Shown: positions 1 through 8,686 of the stretch, piece by piece
How the letters are laid out: the number at the start of each line of letters is the position of its first letter
How positions within the stretch are numbered: the stretch's first letter is position 1
Assembly (NCBI RefSeq): GCF_009859475.1
Contig: NZ_CP044549.1
Location: 5,580,001-5,644,000, forward strand
Reading direction: 5' to 3'
DNA: 64,000 nt
Source of the DNA: Hydrogenophaga sp. BPS33
GTDB taxonomy: Bacteria > Pseudomonadota > Gammaproteobacteria > Burkholderiales > Burkholderiaceae_C
Program-made: the position numbers and the translations under genes
Notes under the pieces: model-generated
What the model was told of the DNA's origin: nothing
The model's database searches: none
The model's input: the letters and a program-made list of their open reading frames with translations, nothing else

Positions 1-1835
1 TTGCCATCGTCCACGTCGTCGCCCAGCGTCAGGCCCAGATCGCCATCGCGCCAGCCTTTGACGGTGATGCTGTCCTGGCTGTTGTTCTTGGCACTGATGT
101 GCAGCGTGGTCTCGTCCAGGCGCACGATGCGGAATTTCGCGCTGCTGTCTTCCCAGGCGTTGCTGTTCTGCGCCAGTTGTTTGCCCACGCTCAAGGTCTG
201 GCCATCGATCTCGATGCGGCCCAGGCCATCGGCGTCGAGCACCACGTCCTGGCCGTGGCCGCTCTGGAAGACGTAGGTGTCGTTGCCTTGTCCGCCGAGC
301 AGCGTATCGTCGCCGAGGCCTCCGATCAGGGTGTCGATGCCGATGTTGCCTTCTAGGTGGTCGGCACCGCCTTCGCCGCTCAGAGCGTCGTCGCCTTGTC
401 CGCCGAAGAGGCGGTCGTCTTTGTCGCCGCCCAACAAATCGGCATCCGAGGTGTTGCCACCGAACACCACCTTGCTTGCAGGCAACAGGGGCGTATTGCC
501 CAACACCTGGAGCTGCTGTTGGTGAGCACGATCCTCGAACCGCGTGTTGCTCGCCGCGCCGAGTGCGCGCACCGATGCCACACCACCCAACAAGGCGATC
601 TCTTCGGTGTGCGTCGATGCCAGTGCGCGGACGTACTCGCTGCGGGCTTGCAGATAGTCGTCACTGAAATGCAAGGTGGACGCGTCCGCGCCGGAAGCGA
701 TGGCGTTGTGGTCGGTCAGCCACCGTTCGTAGTCGGTGCGGTGCAAGGCATACAGCTCCATCGCAGCGGCAGATGTTGTGCTGGAGGCACCGGGGAGGCG
801 GATAGCAAACGGCAGACCAAGTTGCAGCGACAGCATGGCGCCAAAGTCGTTGCGGGCTTCGCTCGCGCTCGGCGTGGTGGCGGAGATTTGAATGCCGCCT
901 GGAACGCGATCGGTGACAGCAGCAATGCGCCCGGCGAAGGCGACGATGGCCTTGTCGTCTGCGTTGTTGGCCAGCGGCGTGGCCGAGGGGTTGAACACCT
1001 GGGCCAAGGCGTTGAGCAGCGCCACGGTTTCTCGGCCTTCGCGTGCGGAGCCGGCCACGTCGAACAGGCGACCGAGGTCGGGGAGCGCGATGCTGTTGTC
1101 GATGCGGTGCAGCAGCATGGAGGTGTAGACCGAACCGGTCGGGTCCAGGCGGGCTGCGCCTTCGCCGAAGGTGACGGATTCGAGGCGGTGCCAGAAGCCG
1201 TCGGGAAGGTACTCACCCATCCAATCAAAAACTGGGCGGGTGGTGTACGGGTTCAAGTACTTGGCACCGACTGCTCCCGCCACTGCGCCTGTACCGCCAG
1301 CAAACGCTACCCAGGCTGCGCCAGCTCCGAAGGCGCCGGCGACTGATGAGAGCACAGCGCCAAAGGCTGCCCCTAACCCCATCGATAAAACCGCTTCACC
1401 TGCCTTGTTGCCATCACCGTCTTTGATCGCACCGGCAATGCCCACGATGTCGAACGCTGGTCCTGCAAAACGACCGATAGATCGCAAGCCATTGTTGACC
1501 CTCGCCTGAAAGGATGTAAGTCGGTCTGCCGCAGAAACGGCGTCATCGGCCAAGGCAAACGCAGCATTTGACATTTCGTCGGCAGCTGTGCGCCAAACCG
1601 CTTCAGCAAAGACGTCAGCTGCCGCCATAGCCATCTCTCGTTTTGCGATCGCAGATGCAATGGCGATCTGGTACTGCGATCTCACAGCAGTCAGATTTTT
1701 CTCTGCGCTTGCGCCTCCGCTTTCGAAAGCATCGACGATGCCACTGGCGAAGTTGGCCGCCCAACCCGCCAAGTCATCCCACATCCCCGCGAACTGTTCG
1801 TATGTCTGCTGTTGCATGGTCGTACTGGTGTTCAT
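1..1835 (-). CDS. RTX-repeat protein, probable type I secretion substrate (C-terminus beyond window)
   Basis: The reading frame is open from the ATG at 1835 to the window edge (about 611 codons seen). A strong ribosome site (AGGAGGA, 1841-1847) fixes the start. Residues 1-130 are Ala-rich and helical. Residues about 147-191 form a long Gly/Ala segment with GxxxG spacing (GLGAAFGAVLSSVAGAFGAG), a glycine-zipper-like membrane-active stretch. Residues about 457-527 carry nonapeptide RTX repeats (LLGGDKDDRLFGGQGDD, LIGGLGDDTLLGGQGNDTYV), which bind calcium in this family. A beta-rich segment ending in a GWRDGDLGLTLGDD stretch follows. Type I exporter genes lie upstream on the same strand, so it is likely their cargo. 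It could be a toxin, bacteriocin or surface protein; the molecular activity is unknown. Confidence 0.85.
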   Translation of the reverse strand, partial: MNTSTTMQQQTYEQFAGMWDDLAGWAANFASGIVDAFESGGASAEKNLTAVRSQYQIAIASAIAKREMAMAAADVFAEAVWRTAADEMSNAAFALADDAVSAADRLTSFQARVNNGLRSIGRFAGPAFDIVGIAGAIKDGDGNKAGEAVLSMGLGAAFGAVLSSVAGAFGAGAAWVAFAGGTGAVAGAVGAKYLNPYTTRPVFDWMGEYLPDGFWHRLESVTFGEGAARLDPTGSVYTSMLLHRIDNSIALPDLGRLFDVAGSAREGRETVALLNALAQVFNPSATPLANNADDKAIVAFAGRIAAVTDRVPGGIQISATTPSASEARNDFGAMLSLQLGLPFAIRLPGASSTTSAAAMELYALHRTDYERWLTDHNAIASGADASTLHFSDDYLQARSEYVRALASTHTEEIALLGGVASVRALGAASNTRFEDRAHQQQLQVLGNTPLLPASKVVFGGNTSDADLLGGDKDDRLFGGQGDDALSGEGGADHLEGNIGIDTLIGGLGDDTLLGGQGNDTYVFQSGHGQDVVLDADGLGRIEIDGQTLSVGKQLAQNSNAWEDSSAKFRIVRLDETTLHISAKNNSQDSITVKGWRDGDLGLTLGDDVDDG

Positions 1836-1852
1836 TTACATCCTCCTGATTG

Positions 1853-2452
1853 TTAAAAGTTGACTCGATTGACTTTTCTGGTGGTGGTGCATGCATGCCC
1901 TGCCCACAAGGTTAGAAAGAAGCTCAGCGGAATGCCCACAACCAACTGATTCATCGCGGTGAGAACGCCAAAAGTCCCTGATGTAGCTGCTTTGAGCAAG
2001 AAATAGGATCGGCTCATGCTGAGAGGGTCGAGGTAAGGCCACTTCCACAAAACCAATAACAAGAAGCAGACCACGCTCCACGCATAGAGCAACGCCAACC
2101 AGCGCTTGGCTCGACTCTCAAAGGTCTTCAAGTGGTACCCCCGAACTGCCACGGTGAAGTACAACAAGATCAGAAATGCGATCAGCAACGACATGCCGAT
2201 GAACGTCTGTGCAAACACCGGATCGGGCGTGCGTGCTGTCGCCCGCATCGCATTCGGGATCAACTCAACGATCGGGAGCATGAGACGGTGCAATGGACCT
2301 AAATGCTCACCAGACGGGAGGAGCAGCCCGAGAAACGCCGTACCTATCGCGTGTCCAAGGTAAGCCTTCATGAGCGGTGGATGTCTGTACATGCGCGCGT
2401 TTGTCTTCGCTTGGACTTGCTCGCGAGCAGACTTCGTTGACCCAAAAAACAT
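1853..2452 (-). CDS. multi-spanning membrane protein of unknown function, upstream of RTX gene
   Basis: The ATG at 2452 is chosen because GAGGAA lies 7 nt upstream; an ATG at 2470 and a TTG at 2476 are in-frame alternatives. The protein is about 199 aa with four likely membrane segments (around AIGTAFLGLLLPSG, FIGMSLLIAFLILLYFTVAV, WLALLYAWSVVCFLLLVLW and LTAMNQLVVGIPLSFFLTLW). Its stop is 17 nt before the RTX start, so the two genes are probably co-transcribed. I recognise no family. The position next to an RTX protein with a membrane-active segment would fit an immunity or accessory protein, but that is inference. Protein-like sequence continues upstream of the start in the same frame back to a stop near 2560, hinting at a decayed or alternative 5' end. 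Confidence 0.6.
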   Translation of the reverse strand: MFFGSTKSAREQVQAKTNARMYRHPPLMKAYLGHAIGTAFLGLLLPSGEHLGPLHRLMLPIVELIPNAMRATARTPDPVFAQTFIGMSLLIAFLILLYFTVAVRGYHLKTFESRAKRWLALLYAWSVVCFLLLVLWKWPYLDPLSMSRSYFLLKAATSGTFGVLTAMNQLVVGIPLSFFLTLWAGHACTTTRKVNRVNF

Positions 2453-2775
2453 GCTGCGTTCCTCGTGCATGAACAACGCCTCACGGTACGTCTGTAGTTG
2501 TTCCGTGATTGCATAGACTTGCGAGGGCTGTGGCGACCATTGCGACAGCGCACATAGTCACCACCATCGATGGCAGTGTTCGAAGTGGCATGGAAGCCGC
2601 CCATCAAGCGTTCGCCTTTGGCCTCTTCTGCCGGGTGTTCAGGCCTGCCGGGCTGCTGCTCTTTGAAGCAGCCACGCACGGCGATGGCGCGCGCGAGACC
2701 GCCTATGTTCGCCATCTGAAGGCGCGCACGCATTCGGCGGCAAAAATTCAAGACATCCTTGATCGCTTGGATCAC
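2368..2775 (-). CDS. hypothetical small protein, doubtful
   Basis: A GTG at 2775 follows a good ribosome site (GGAGGG) at the right spacing and opens a 135-codon frame. The product is basic, with many Arg and Cys, and matches no family I know. It overlaps the start of the downstream membrane-protein gene by 85 nt, which is unusual. A second frame in the same stretch encodes a short hydrophobic peptide ending at the TGA near 2483. The region may be decayed coding sequence rather than an active gene. Confidence 0.3.
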   Translation of the reverse strand: MIQAIKDVLNFCRRMRARLQMANIGGLARAIAVRGCFKEQQPGRPEHPAEEAKGERLMGGFHATSNTAIDGGDYVRCRNGRHSPRKSMQSRNNYRRTVRRCSCTRNAACFLGQRSLLASKSKRRQTRACTDIHRS

Positions 2776-2989
2776 GTTTCCCTCCTTCCCATTTGCTTTT
2801 TCTTGTGGATGCCTCTCGGCAAACTTGAATGGCGCGTTGGACCCAGTGGTCATTCAGATCGAGGTTGCGCTTGAGAACAAGCCACCTCAAAACGCCAGCG
2901 CGTGACGATACGCGCAACTGAACTTGAACAACACCGGCCAAGATGCCTATGCGGGCACGCTGCGGACCAAATCGGCCCCGATGCCCAGT

Positions 2990-3343
2990 TCAAGCATGAA
3001 TATCCTCCTCGTGCTCGCGAAACACGTTGATGGCTTGTGTGACGACCACCGTTCCCATGCCCGCGCCATTGAAGGTGTAGGTGGCCGCGACCGCGTCTGG
3101 GTACAGAAGGTTGAAGTTCGTGGCCAAGTGATCACCGAGGTTGTCCGCCAATTCGGTGGAGCGGAAGCTCAAGACTTGTTCGCCGGTCTTGCTGTTGTGG
3201 AACAGCGTGCCGCTGAAGCTTGTGGTTGTGCTGTTGGTGTGCTCCACCACCTGCCAACGATCTGCGATGAAAGCTTGGGCTTGGGTGTCTGCCGCGATCT
3301 GCAGATTGGAAAACCTCAAGTAGTCCGACATTCGAGAGCTCAT
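2990..3343 (-). pseudogene. N-terminal fragment of an RTX-type hydrolase/lipase-like protein
   Basis: The frame begins at the ATG at 3343 behind a GGGAGG ribosome site and ends after 117 aa. The text around SFSGTLFHNSKTGEQVLSFR and STELADNLGDHLATN resembles the opening of the large RTX proteins whose first domain is an alpha/beta-hydrolase or class 3 lipase-like fold (SGTLF..K.TGE...SFRSTE). Those proteins run to many hundreds of residues, so this looks like a truncated relic. A neighbouring frame continues with protein-like text (ELGIGADLVRSVPA) before also stopping at 2947. The start overlaps the preceding small ORF by 4 nt (ATGA). It could be expressed as a short protein, but loss of the rest of the gene is more likely. 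Confidence 0.5.
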
Positions 3344-3525
3344 CTCCACCTCCCTTCTCTGGTTTCAAAACCCGCAGCGAACAAGCCCGCCACGATAAGC
3401 GCGAATTCGGCGGCGAAATACCGCCCATGGGTATCGAAACAGCCACTATTTTTTGTGATCCATTCACCTTCATTCGCGGTGGTCTTGCGCCATCCGCGCG
3501 ATGAACGCGGCAACTCACCGCTCAC
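3340..3525 (-). CDS. small hypothetical protein with one hydrophobic segment
   Basis: A 61-codon frame starts at GTG 3525, overlapping the end of the HlyD gene by 11 nt, and ends in an ATGA overlap with the next frame at 3343. The C-terminal third (AEFALIVAGLFAAGF) could form one membrane helix. The tight coupling on both sides suggests it belongs to the secretion transcript. No family is recognised and no ATG is available in frame, so it may be only a spacer. Confidence 0.3.
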   Translation of the reverse strand: MSGELPRSSRGWRKTTANEGEWITKNSGCFDTHGRYFAAEFALIVAGLFAAGFETREGRWR

Positions 3526-4954
3526 GCAAACTCTCGCTCGTGTGCTGCATCAACGGCGCCAAGAAATACTCGATCACGCGCCGCCGTCCGGTCTTCACTT
3601 CCACGGTCACGGCCATACCCGGGCTCAGGCCGACGTCGGTACCCTCGACCCGCAGGTGCGCCTTGGCCATGCGCACGCGGCTGACGTAGATGAGGCCGCG
3701 CCTCTCGTCGTTGATCGCGTCGTGCGACACGGTCGATACCGCCGCATCGATCGTTCCGTATTTGGTGAACGGGAAGGTCTCCACCTTCACTTCGGCGCGC
3801 TGCCCGGCGCGCACGAAGCCGATGTCCTTGTTCTCGAAGAAGGCTTCCACTTCGAGCGGATCGTCGCTGGGCACGATCAACATCAAGGGCTGGGCAGCGG
3901 TCACCACGCCGCCTTGCGTGTGCACCGCGAGTTGCTGCACGGTGCCGTCCACCGGCGCGGTGATGCGCATGAGGCGCCCGCGCACATCGGCTTTCTTCCA
4001 TTCCTGCGCGAGCGCATCGAGCTGTTGCTGGCCTTCGGTGATGCTGTCAAGCGTGCCGCGCCGGGTTTCGGCGATCAAGGCCTGGCGCTGCCCGCGCACT
4101 TCGCCCAGCGACGCCTCGATTTCGCGCAGGCGGCTGCGTTGCGCCGCCAGATCGGCCTCTTGTTCGATGCGGTGTTGCTCGTGTTCCATGAAGCCGTGGC
4201 GCGACACGAAGTTCTGCGCCATCAGGTTCTGGTAATCCCGTGCGCGTTGCTGCGCCATGGGCACGGTCTGCTCCAGCTTGCGCACGATTTCCTGGGTGGA
4301 GCGCAGCTCGGCTTCGCGCCGCGCGGTGTCGGCCACGATGCGGCTCAGGCGTGCGGCGAACTCGGCGTACTGACCGGACAGCAGACGCTGCGCTTCGAGG
4401 TGGCGTGCACCGTCCACGCCCGCCGGGCGTTGCATCACAGGCTCGCGTCCGCCGGTACCCAGCGCAGCCAACAGGGCCTGTCCACGCGCCACTTGCAGTT
4501 CGGCCGCGCCGCGTTCGCCTTGGAGCCTGTCGGTGTCGGCTTGCGCGGTGGTGGCGTCGAGTTCGATCAGCAGGTCACCGGCCTTGACGTGTTGGCCATC
4601 GGTGACGTGAATGGCCTGGATGGACGCGGTCTCGAAGGACTGGACGGTCTTGGTGCGGTCGCTGGGCACGATCTTGCCTTGCGCCGTGGCCACCACGTCG
4701 ATGCGACCGAAGACGGCCCACAACAGGGTCAGCAACAGGAAGCCGATGAGCAGCCACATGGCCACGCGCGGTGCGGGCGAGACGGGCGCGTCCTGCAGCG
4801 ACAGGGCCGCGGGCATGAAGGCCACTTCATACCCCTGGCGCGGTGGGGTGCGGTGGTCGGCGCGCGCGCGCCAAGCCTGGCGCCAGGCGTGGCGGTAGCG
4901 CCGCAGCAGATCAGACAGGGCTTGCAGGCGGATGCGCAGTGCAATGGTGTTCAT
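3515..4954 (-). CDS. HlyD-family type I secretion periplasmic adaptor
   Basis: This is the membrane fusion protein of a type I secretion system, linking the inner-membrane ABC exporter to an outer-membrane TolC-like channel. The start at 4954 (MNTIALRIRL) is 7 nt after the stop of the ABC gene. The 479 aa comprise a cytoplasmic N-terminus, one membrane helix (about 64-83, WLLIGFLLLTLLWAVFG), a lipoyl-like half-motif (about 90-130), a long coiled-coil hairpin (about 135-310), the second lipoyl half (TAPVDGTVQQLAVHTQGG) and a beta-barrel C-terminus ending near RRRVIEYFLAPLMQHTSESL. Length and ending are typical of HlyD. No TolC gene is in the window. Confidence 0.93.
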   Translation of the reverse strand: MNTIALRIRLQALSDLLRRYRHAWRQAWRARADHRTPPRQGYEVAFMPAALSLQDAPVSPAPRVAMWLLIGFLLLTLLWAVFGRIDVVATAQGKIVPSDRTKTVQSFETASIQAIHVTDGQHVKAGDLLIELDATTAQADTDRLQGERGAAELQVARGQALLAALGTGGREPVMQRPAGVDGARHLEAQRLLSGQYAEFAARLSRIVADTARREAELRSTQEIVRKLEQTVPMAQQRARDYQNLMAQNFVSRHGFMEHEQHRIEQEADLAAQRSRLREIEASLGEVRGQRQALIAETRRGTLDSITEGQQQLDALAQEWKKADVRGRLMRITAPVDGTVQQLAVHTQGGVVTAAQPLMLIVPSDDPLEVEAFFENKDIGFVRAGQRAEVKVETFPFTKYGTIDAAVSTVSHDAINDERRGLIYVSRVRMAKAHLRVEGTDVGLSPGMAVTVEVKTGRRRVIEYFLAPLMQHTSESLRER

Positions 4955-4961
4955 GCGGACC

Positions 4962-7160
4962 TCATGCCTGCTGCAAACGGTGCAACGCGGCATACGCGCC
5001 CGAAGGCTTGCGCAGCAGCTCGGCGTGCGTGCCCATCTCCACGATCTGGCCTCGGTCCATGACCACGATGCGGTTCGCCTCGCGCACGGCGCTCAGGCGG
5101 TGCGCAACGATGATCACGGTGCGCCCCTGCACGATCTCTTTCATGTTGTTCTGAACGATCCGTTCGCTCTCGTAGTCGAGCGCGCTGGTGGCTTCGTCGA
5201 AGATGAGGATGCGCGGGTCGCCGAGCAGCGCGCGCGCAATGGCGATGCGCTGGCGCTGCCCACCCGACAGCGTGGAGCCGTGCTCACCCACCAGCGTGTC
5301 GTAGCCCTCGGGCAGCTCGGTGATGAAGTCGTGCGCGCCGGCCATGCGCGCGGCGTCCATCACCTGCGCCAGCGGCGCGCCGGGTTCGGCCAGGGCAATG
5401 TTGTCGCGGATGCTGCGGGCGAACAGCACGTTGTCCTGCAGCACGACGCCGAGTTGGCGGCGCAGCGAGCTGGCGTTGACGAGCGAGAGGTCCATGCCGT
5501 CGACCAGCACGCGTCCGCGCTCGGGCAGGTGCATGCGTTGCACCAGGCGTGTGAGCGTGCTCTTGCCCGAGCCGGAGCGGCCCACCACGCCCACCACTTC
5601 GCCAGGGGCGATGTCGAGCGAAAGATTTTTCAGCACTTCGGGGCCGTCGGCGCGGTAGCGGAAGACCACGCTGTCGAGCGTGATACGGCCTTGGATCGGC
5701 GGCAAGGTGCATTTGGCGTCGGCCGCTTCGGCTGGGCTGTTGAGAATGTCGCCCAGGCGTTGCACCGACAGGCCGGTTTGCTGAAAGTCGGTCCACAACT
5801 GCGCCAGACGCATCACGGGTTGGGCCACCTGCCCGGCCAGCATGTTGAAGGCGATCAACTGGCCCCCGCTGAGCTGGCCTTCGATGACCAGCTTGGCACC
5901 GAAATACAGCGTGGCCACGGTCACCAGCTTGGAGATGAGGGTGACGCCGCCGTTGGCCAGGGTGCCGATGGTGGCGGTGCGAAAGCTCGCCGACACATAG
6001 CCTGCCAGTTGGTTGTCCCAGCGCGTCGTCCACTTTGGCTCCACGGCCATGCTCTTGACGGTGTCGATGTGGCTGATGGTTTCGACCAGGAAGGCCTGGT
6101 TCTCCGCGCCACGGCTGAACTTCTCGTTCAGGCGCGCGCGCAGCACCGGCGTGGTGACCGCCGTGAGGATGGCGTAACACGGCAGCGACAGCACCACGAT
6201 CAAGGCAAGCCAGACGCTGTAATACGCCATGACCGCGAGGAACACCACGGAGAACAGCAAGTCGAGCACCACGGTGAGTGCGCTGCCCGTGAGGAAGGAA
6301 CGCACGTTCTCCAGTTCGCGCACCCGCGCCACCGAATCGCCCACGCGCCGCGCATGGAAGTAGCCCAGTGGCAGCGCGAGCAGGTGCTGGAACAGGCGGG
6401 CGCCGAGCTCCACGTCGATGCGGCTGGTGGTGTGGGCGAAGACATAGCTGCGCAGCGCCGTGAGGGTGACCTCGAACAGGACGACCACCGCGAAGGCGAC
6501 CGCGATCACGTCCAGGGTGGTGGTGCCCCGGTGCACCAGCACCTTGTCCATCACCACCTGGAAGAACAGCGGCGTGATGAGCGCGAAGACCTGCAGCACG
6601 AGGCTGACCGCCAGCACCTCCAGCAGCAGCTTGCGGTACTTCACGACCGCCGGAATGAACCAGGTGAAGTCGAACCGCGCCATCTCACCGGCCAGGGTGG
6701 ACCGGGAGGTGAAGAGGATCGCTTCGCGGTCGGGCCATCGCGCGGCCAGTTCGTCCAGCGAAAGGAAGTCGGGCTTTTGCAGGGACGGGGCGTACACGAT
6801 CGCACCGTTGTCGGTCACGTCCAGCAGCACATGGAAGTCGGGCTGGCCTTGCGCGTCGTGACCCACCAGGATGGCGGGCCTGGGGACTTGGCCCAGGCGC
6901 CCGGGATCGACGCTGACGCGACGGGCGTGCAACGACAGTTTGCGGGCCGCGAGCAGGATGCCCTGCACTTGCAAACCGCCCTCATGGGCGAATTCATGGG
7001 CGATCTGAGGACCATCGGCGGCCACGCCGTGGAACTGCGCGATCGTCAGCAGGCAGCACAGGCCAGCGTCCGGGGAGGGGGTTGCTTTTGGCGAAGGGCT
7101 CAGCGGCGCCTCCACCCCTAGGCGCAAGGCGTGCGGCCCTGCCAGGGTCATGTCGGTCAT
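4962..7160 (-). CDS. type I secretion ABC exporter with inactive C39-like domain
   Basis: An HlyB-type ATP-driven exporter of 732 aa. Residues about 25-145 form a C39-peptidase-like domain. Where active bacteriocin exporters have the catalytic DCG cysteine, this protein reads DAG (Ala32), so it should bind cargo without cleaving a leader, as RTX exporters do. Six membrane helices follow (about 165-440). The nucleotide-binding domain has Walker [10 protein letters not shown], signature [15 protein letters not shown], Walker [13 protein letters not shown] and the switch histidine in VIIVAHRLS. The gene lies directly upstream of the HlyD gene, and its probable cargo is the RTX protein further downstream. 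Confidence 0.95.
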   Translation of the reverse strand: MTDMTLAGPHALRLGVEAPLSPSPKATPSPDAGLCCLLTIAQFHGVAADGPQIAHEFAHEGGLQVQGILLAARKLSLHARRVSVDPGRLGQVPRPAILVGHDAQGQPDFHVLLDVTDNGAIVYAPSLQKPDFLSLDELAARWPDREAILFTSRSTLAGEMARFDFTWFIPAVVKYRKLLLEVLAVSLVLQVFALITPLFFQVVMDKVLVHRGTTTLDVIAVAFAVVVLFEVTLTALRSYVFAHTTSRIDVELGARLFQHLLALPLGYFHARRVGDSVARVRELENVRSFLTGSALTVVLDLLFSVVFLAVMAYYSVWLALIVVLSLPCYAILTAVTTPVLRARLNEKFSRGAENQAFLVETISHIDTVKSMAVEPKWTTRWDNQLAGYVSASFRTATIGTLANGGVTLISKLVTVATLYFGAKLVIEGQLSGGQLIAFNMLAGQVAQPVMRLAQLWTDFQQTGLSVQRLGDILNSPAEAADAKCTLPPIQGRITLDSVVFRYRADGPEVLKNLSLDIAPGEVVGVVGRSGSGKSTLTRLVQRMHLPERGRVLVDGMDLSLVNASSLRRQLGVVLQDNVLFARSIRDNIALAEPGAPLAQVMDAARMAGAHDFITELPEGYDTLVGEHGSTLSGGQRQRIAIARALLGDPRILIFDEATSALDYESERIVQNNMKEIVQGRTVIIVAHRLSAVREANRIVVMDRGQIVEMGTHAELLRKPSGAYAALHRLQQA

Positions 7161-7254
7161 GGTTTCTCAGCGGTTGGTGAACGCCGTGGATGGCGTCGGC
7201 CGGCTCAGCGCGGGGTGCCTAGGGCAAGGTCTGGCCGGGATTCGAAGGCGCTGT

Positions 7255-7283
7255 TTTTAATACAAAAGAAACCAATATGTCCA
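7255..7283 (-). promoter_or_regulatory. possible sigma-70 promoter for the type I secretion genes
   Basis: In the AT-rich gap before the ABC gene the minus strand shows TGGACA (7278-7283; 5 of 6 to the -35 consensus), a 17-nt spacer and TTAAAA (7255-7260; a poor -10). A CATCC/GGATG inverted repeat (7282-7300) overlaps it. The rest of the 7161-7355 gap is AT-rich next to the small gene and holds no other feature I can support. Confidence 0.25.
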
Positions 7284-7355
7284 TCCAAATTTTTAGGATG
7301 TTTTCTTTTGAATTGATTTTTAAACCAACTCGGGTGATCCCCACCCCACAGCGGT

Positions 7356-7799
7356 TTACTCCAGCTCGCAGGAAAAACTGCTGGACTTGGAGAGAACGCC
7401 GCCATCCTTGTAGGCGTTCAAGGCGGCGCGGAGATCGCGTTTGATCTGCCACTGCAGCGCAACCATCTCGGCGGGCATTTCGATTTCGACGAGACGCGAA
7501 CGGGACCAGCCATGCTGCCCGGCATCGCCGCCGGCTTCCAGCGCCTGGAGCTTGACCTGGGTGAGCGCTCCGCGCCAATAGAAGTCCCAGACGGACACCT
7601 CCGTGGTCGCGCCGGTGGAGGCTTTGAGCTTCGCATTGGCGCAGAACTGCCGCAGCCAGGAGTTGGCGTCGCGGTCGATGGTCCAGGCCGTGGCAGGCGA
7701 TGGCGCGGCGCCGCCGGATCGGGGGCGCGCGGTGTTCAAGGAGGCGAGGTTGTAGCGCTCGAAGTCTTCACCGGAGATGTATTCGTTCAAGAAGGCCAT
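7356..7799 (-). CDS. hypothetical protein upstream of type I secretion genes
   Basis: A 147-aa soluble protein starting at the ATG at 7799 behind CAGGAGACG. There is no signal peptide, membrane helix or recognised motif. The middle and C-terminus are rich in Trp, Arg and charged residues (WDFYWRGALTQVKLQALEAG; MVALQWQIKRDLRAALNAY), suggesting a folded helical and strand protein. It precedes the ABC exporter on the same strand with a 195-nt AT-rich gap, so it may be separately transcribed. It might be a chaperone, a small secreted substrate or a regulator of the system; none of these is shown by the sequence. Confidence 0.6.
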   Translation of the reverse strand: MAFLNEYISGEDFERYNLASLNTARPRSGGAAPSPATAWTIDRDANSWLRQFCANAKLKASTGATTEVSVWDFYWRGALTQVKLQALEAGGDAGQHGWSRSRLVEIEMPAEMVALQWQIKRDLRAALNAYKDGGVLSKSSSFSCELE

Positions 7800-7893
7800 T
7801 TGCGTCTCCTGCCCGGAGTCGAAAAACGCGCAACTCTACTACATTCTTGTGATGAAAAAATTCATTTGTTGAGCTTTTTTCTTATATATAGAC

Positions 7894-8646
7894 TCAATTC
7901 GACGGTGACGCGTAAGCCGCCCAGCCTTTGGCGCGCAGCTCGCAGGCCGGGCAACCGCCACAGCCGTAGCCCCAGGGTTGGCGGTGGCGGCGGTCACCGA
8001 GGTAACAGGTGTGGGTGTGTTCGACGATCAGGTCCACCAGCGCGTTGCCGCCGCCCACGAGCAGCGCGTTTTCGCCCAGTTCGTGGGCCAGGCGCCAAGT
8101 GGCGGCCTTGTCGATCCACATCAAGGGGGTGTCGATGAGGAAGCGGTGGTCCATGCCGAGCGAGAGCGCGACCTGCAGCGCTTTCATGGTGTCGTCGCGG
8201 CAATCGGGGTAGCCGGAGTAGTCGGTTTCGCACACGCCGGTCACGATGACCTGGATGCCGCGCCGGTAGGCCAGGGCCGCGGCCAACGTGAGGAAGAGCA
8301 GGTTGCGCCCGGGCACGAAGGTGTTGGGCAGGCCGCTCTCCTCCATGCGAAAAGCCATGTCGCGCGTGAGCGAGGTTTCGCTGACCTTGCCCAGCACGCC
8401 GAGGTCGAGCACATGGTCTTCGCCCAGGCGTGGCGACCAGGCGGGGAAACGCTGGCGCAGTTCGCGCAGCACGTTGAGCCGGGCGTCCATTTCCACGTGG
8501 TGGCGCTGGCCGTAGTCGAAGCCGATGGTTTCCACGCGCGGGTAGCGCGAGAGGGCGTGGGCCAGGCAGGTGGTGGAGTCTTGTCCACCCGAGAACAGCA
8601 CGAGGGCGCTGGTGTGGTGGGGGCTGGAGAGCGGCGCGTGGGTCAT
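7894..8646 (-). CDS. queC: 7-cyano-7-deazaguanine synthase QueC
   Basis: QueC converts 7-carboxy-7-deazaguanine to preQ0 with ATP and ammonia, in the queuosine tRNA-modification pathway. The ATG at 8646 (MTHAPLSS) is preferred over a GTG 30 nt upstream. The 250-aa protein has the ATP-pyrophosphatase loop SGGQDST at residues 19-25 and four cysteines for zinc at 214, 229, 232 and 235 ([10 protein letters not shown]). Length and motifs are normal. It follows the HDOD gene by 40 nt on the same strand. It has no functional link to motility that I can see. Confidence 0.95.
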   Translation of the reverse strand: MTHAPLSSPHHTSALVLFSGGQDSTTCLAHALSRYPRVETIGFDYGQRHHVEMDARLNVLRELRQRFPAWSPRLGEDHVLDLGVLGKVSETSLTRDMAFRMEESGLPNTFVPGRNLLFLTLAAALAYRRGIQVIVTGVCETDYSGYPDCRDDTMKALQVALSLGMDHRFLIDTPLMWIDKAATWRLAHELGENALLVGGGNALVDLIVEHTHTCYLGDRRHRQPWGYGCGGCPACELRAKGWAAYASPSN

Positions 8647-8686
8647 GGTGCTGCCTATCGTAGCGCCGCGATCCACGCGACACGTG

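Noticed and set aside
3340..3525. Small ORF considered as a third secretion component
   Set aside because: TolC-like outer-membrane proteins are over 400 aa; a 61-codon frame cannot fill that role.
2924..5062. A 712-codon open frame on the plus strand across the HlyD region
   Set aside because: It is antisense to a well-supported HlyD gene; the translation is His/Gly/Arg-rich and without domains, as expected from the complement of high-GC coding DNA.
4962..7160. ABC exporter considered as a leader-cleaving bacteriocin exporter (active C39 peptidase)
   Set aside because: The catalytic cysteine position of the DCG motif is Ala32 (DAG), so cleavage activity is not expected.
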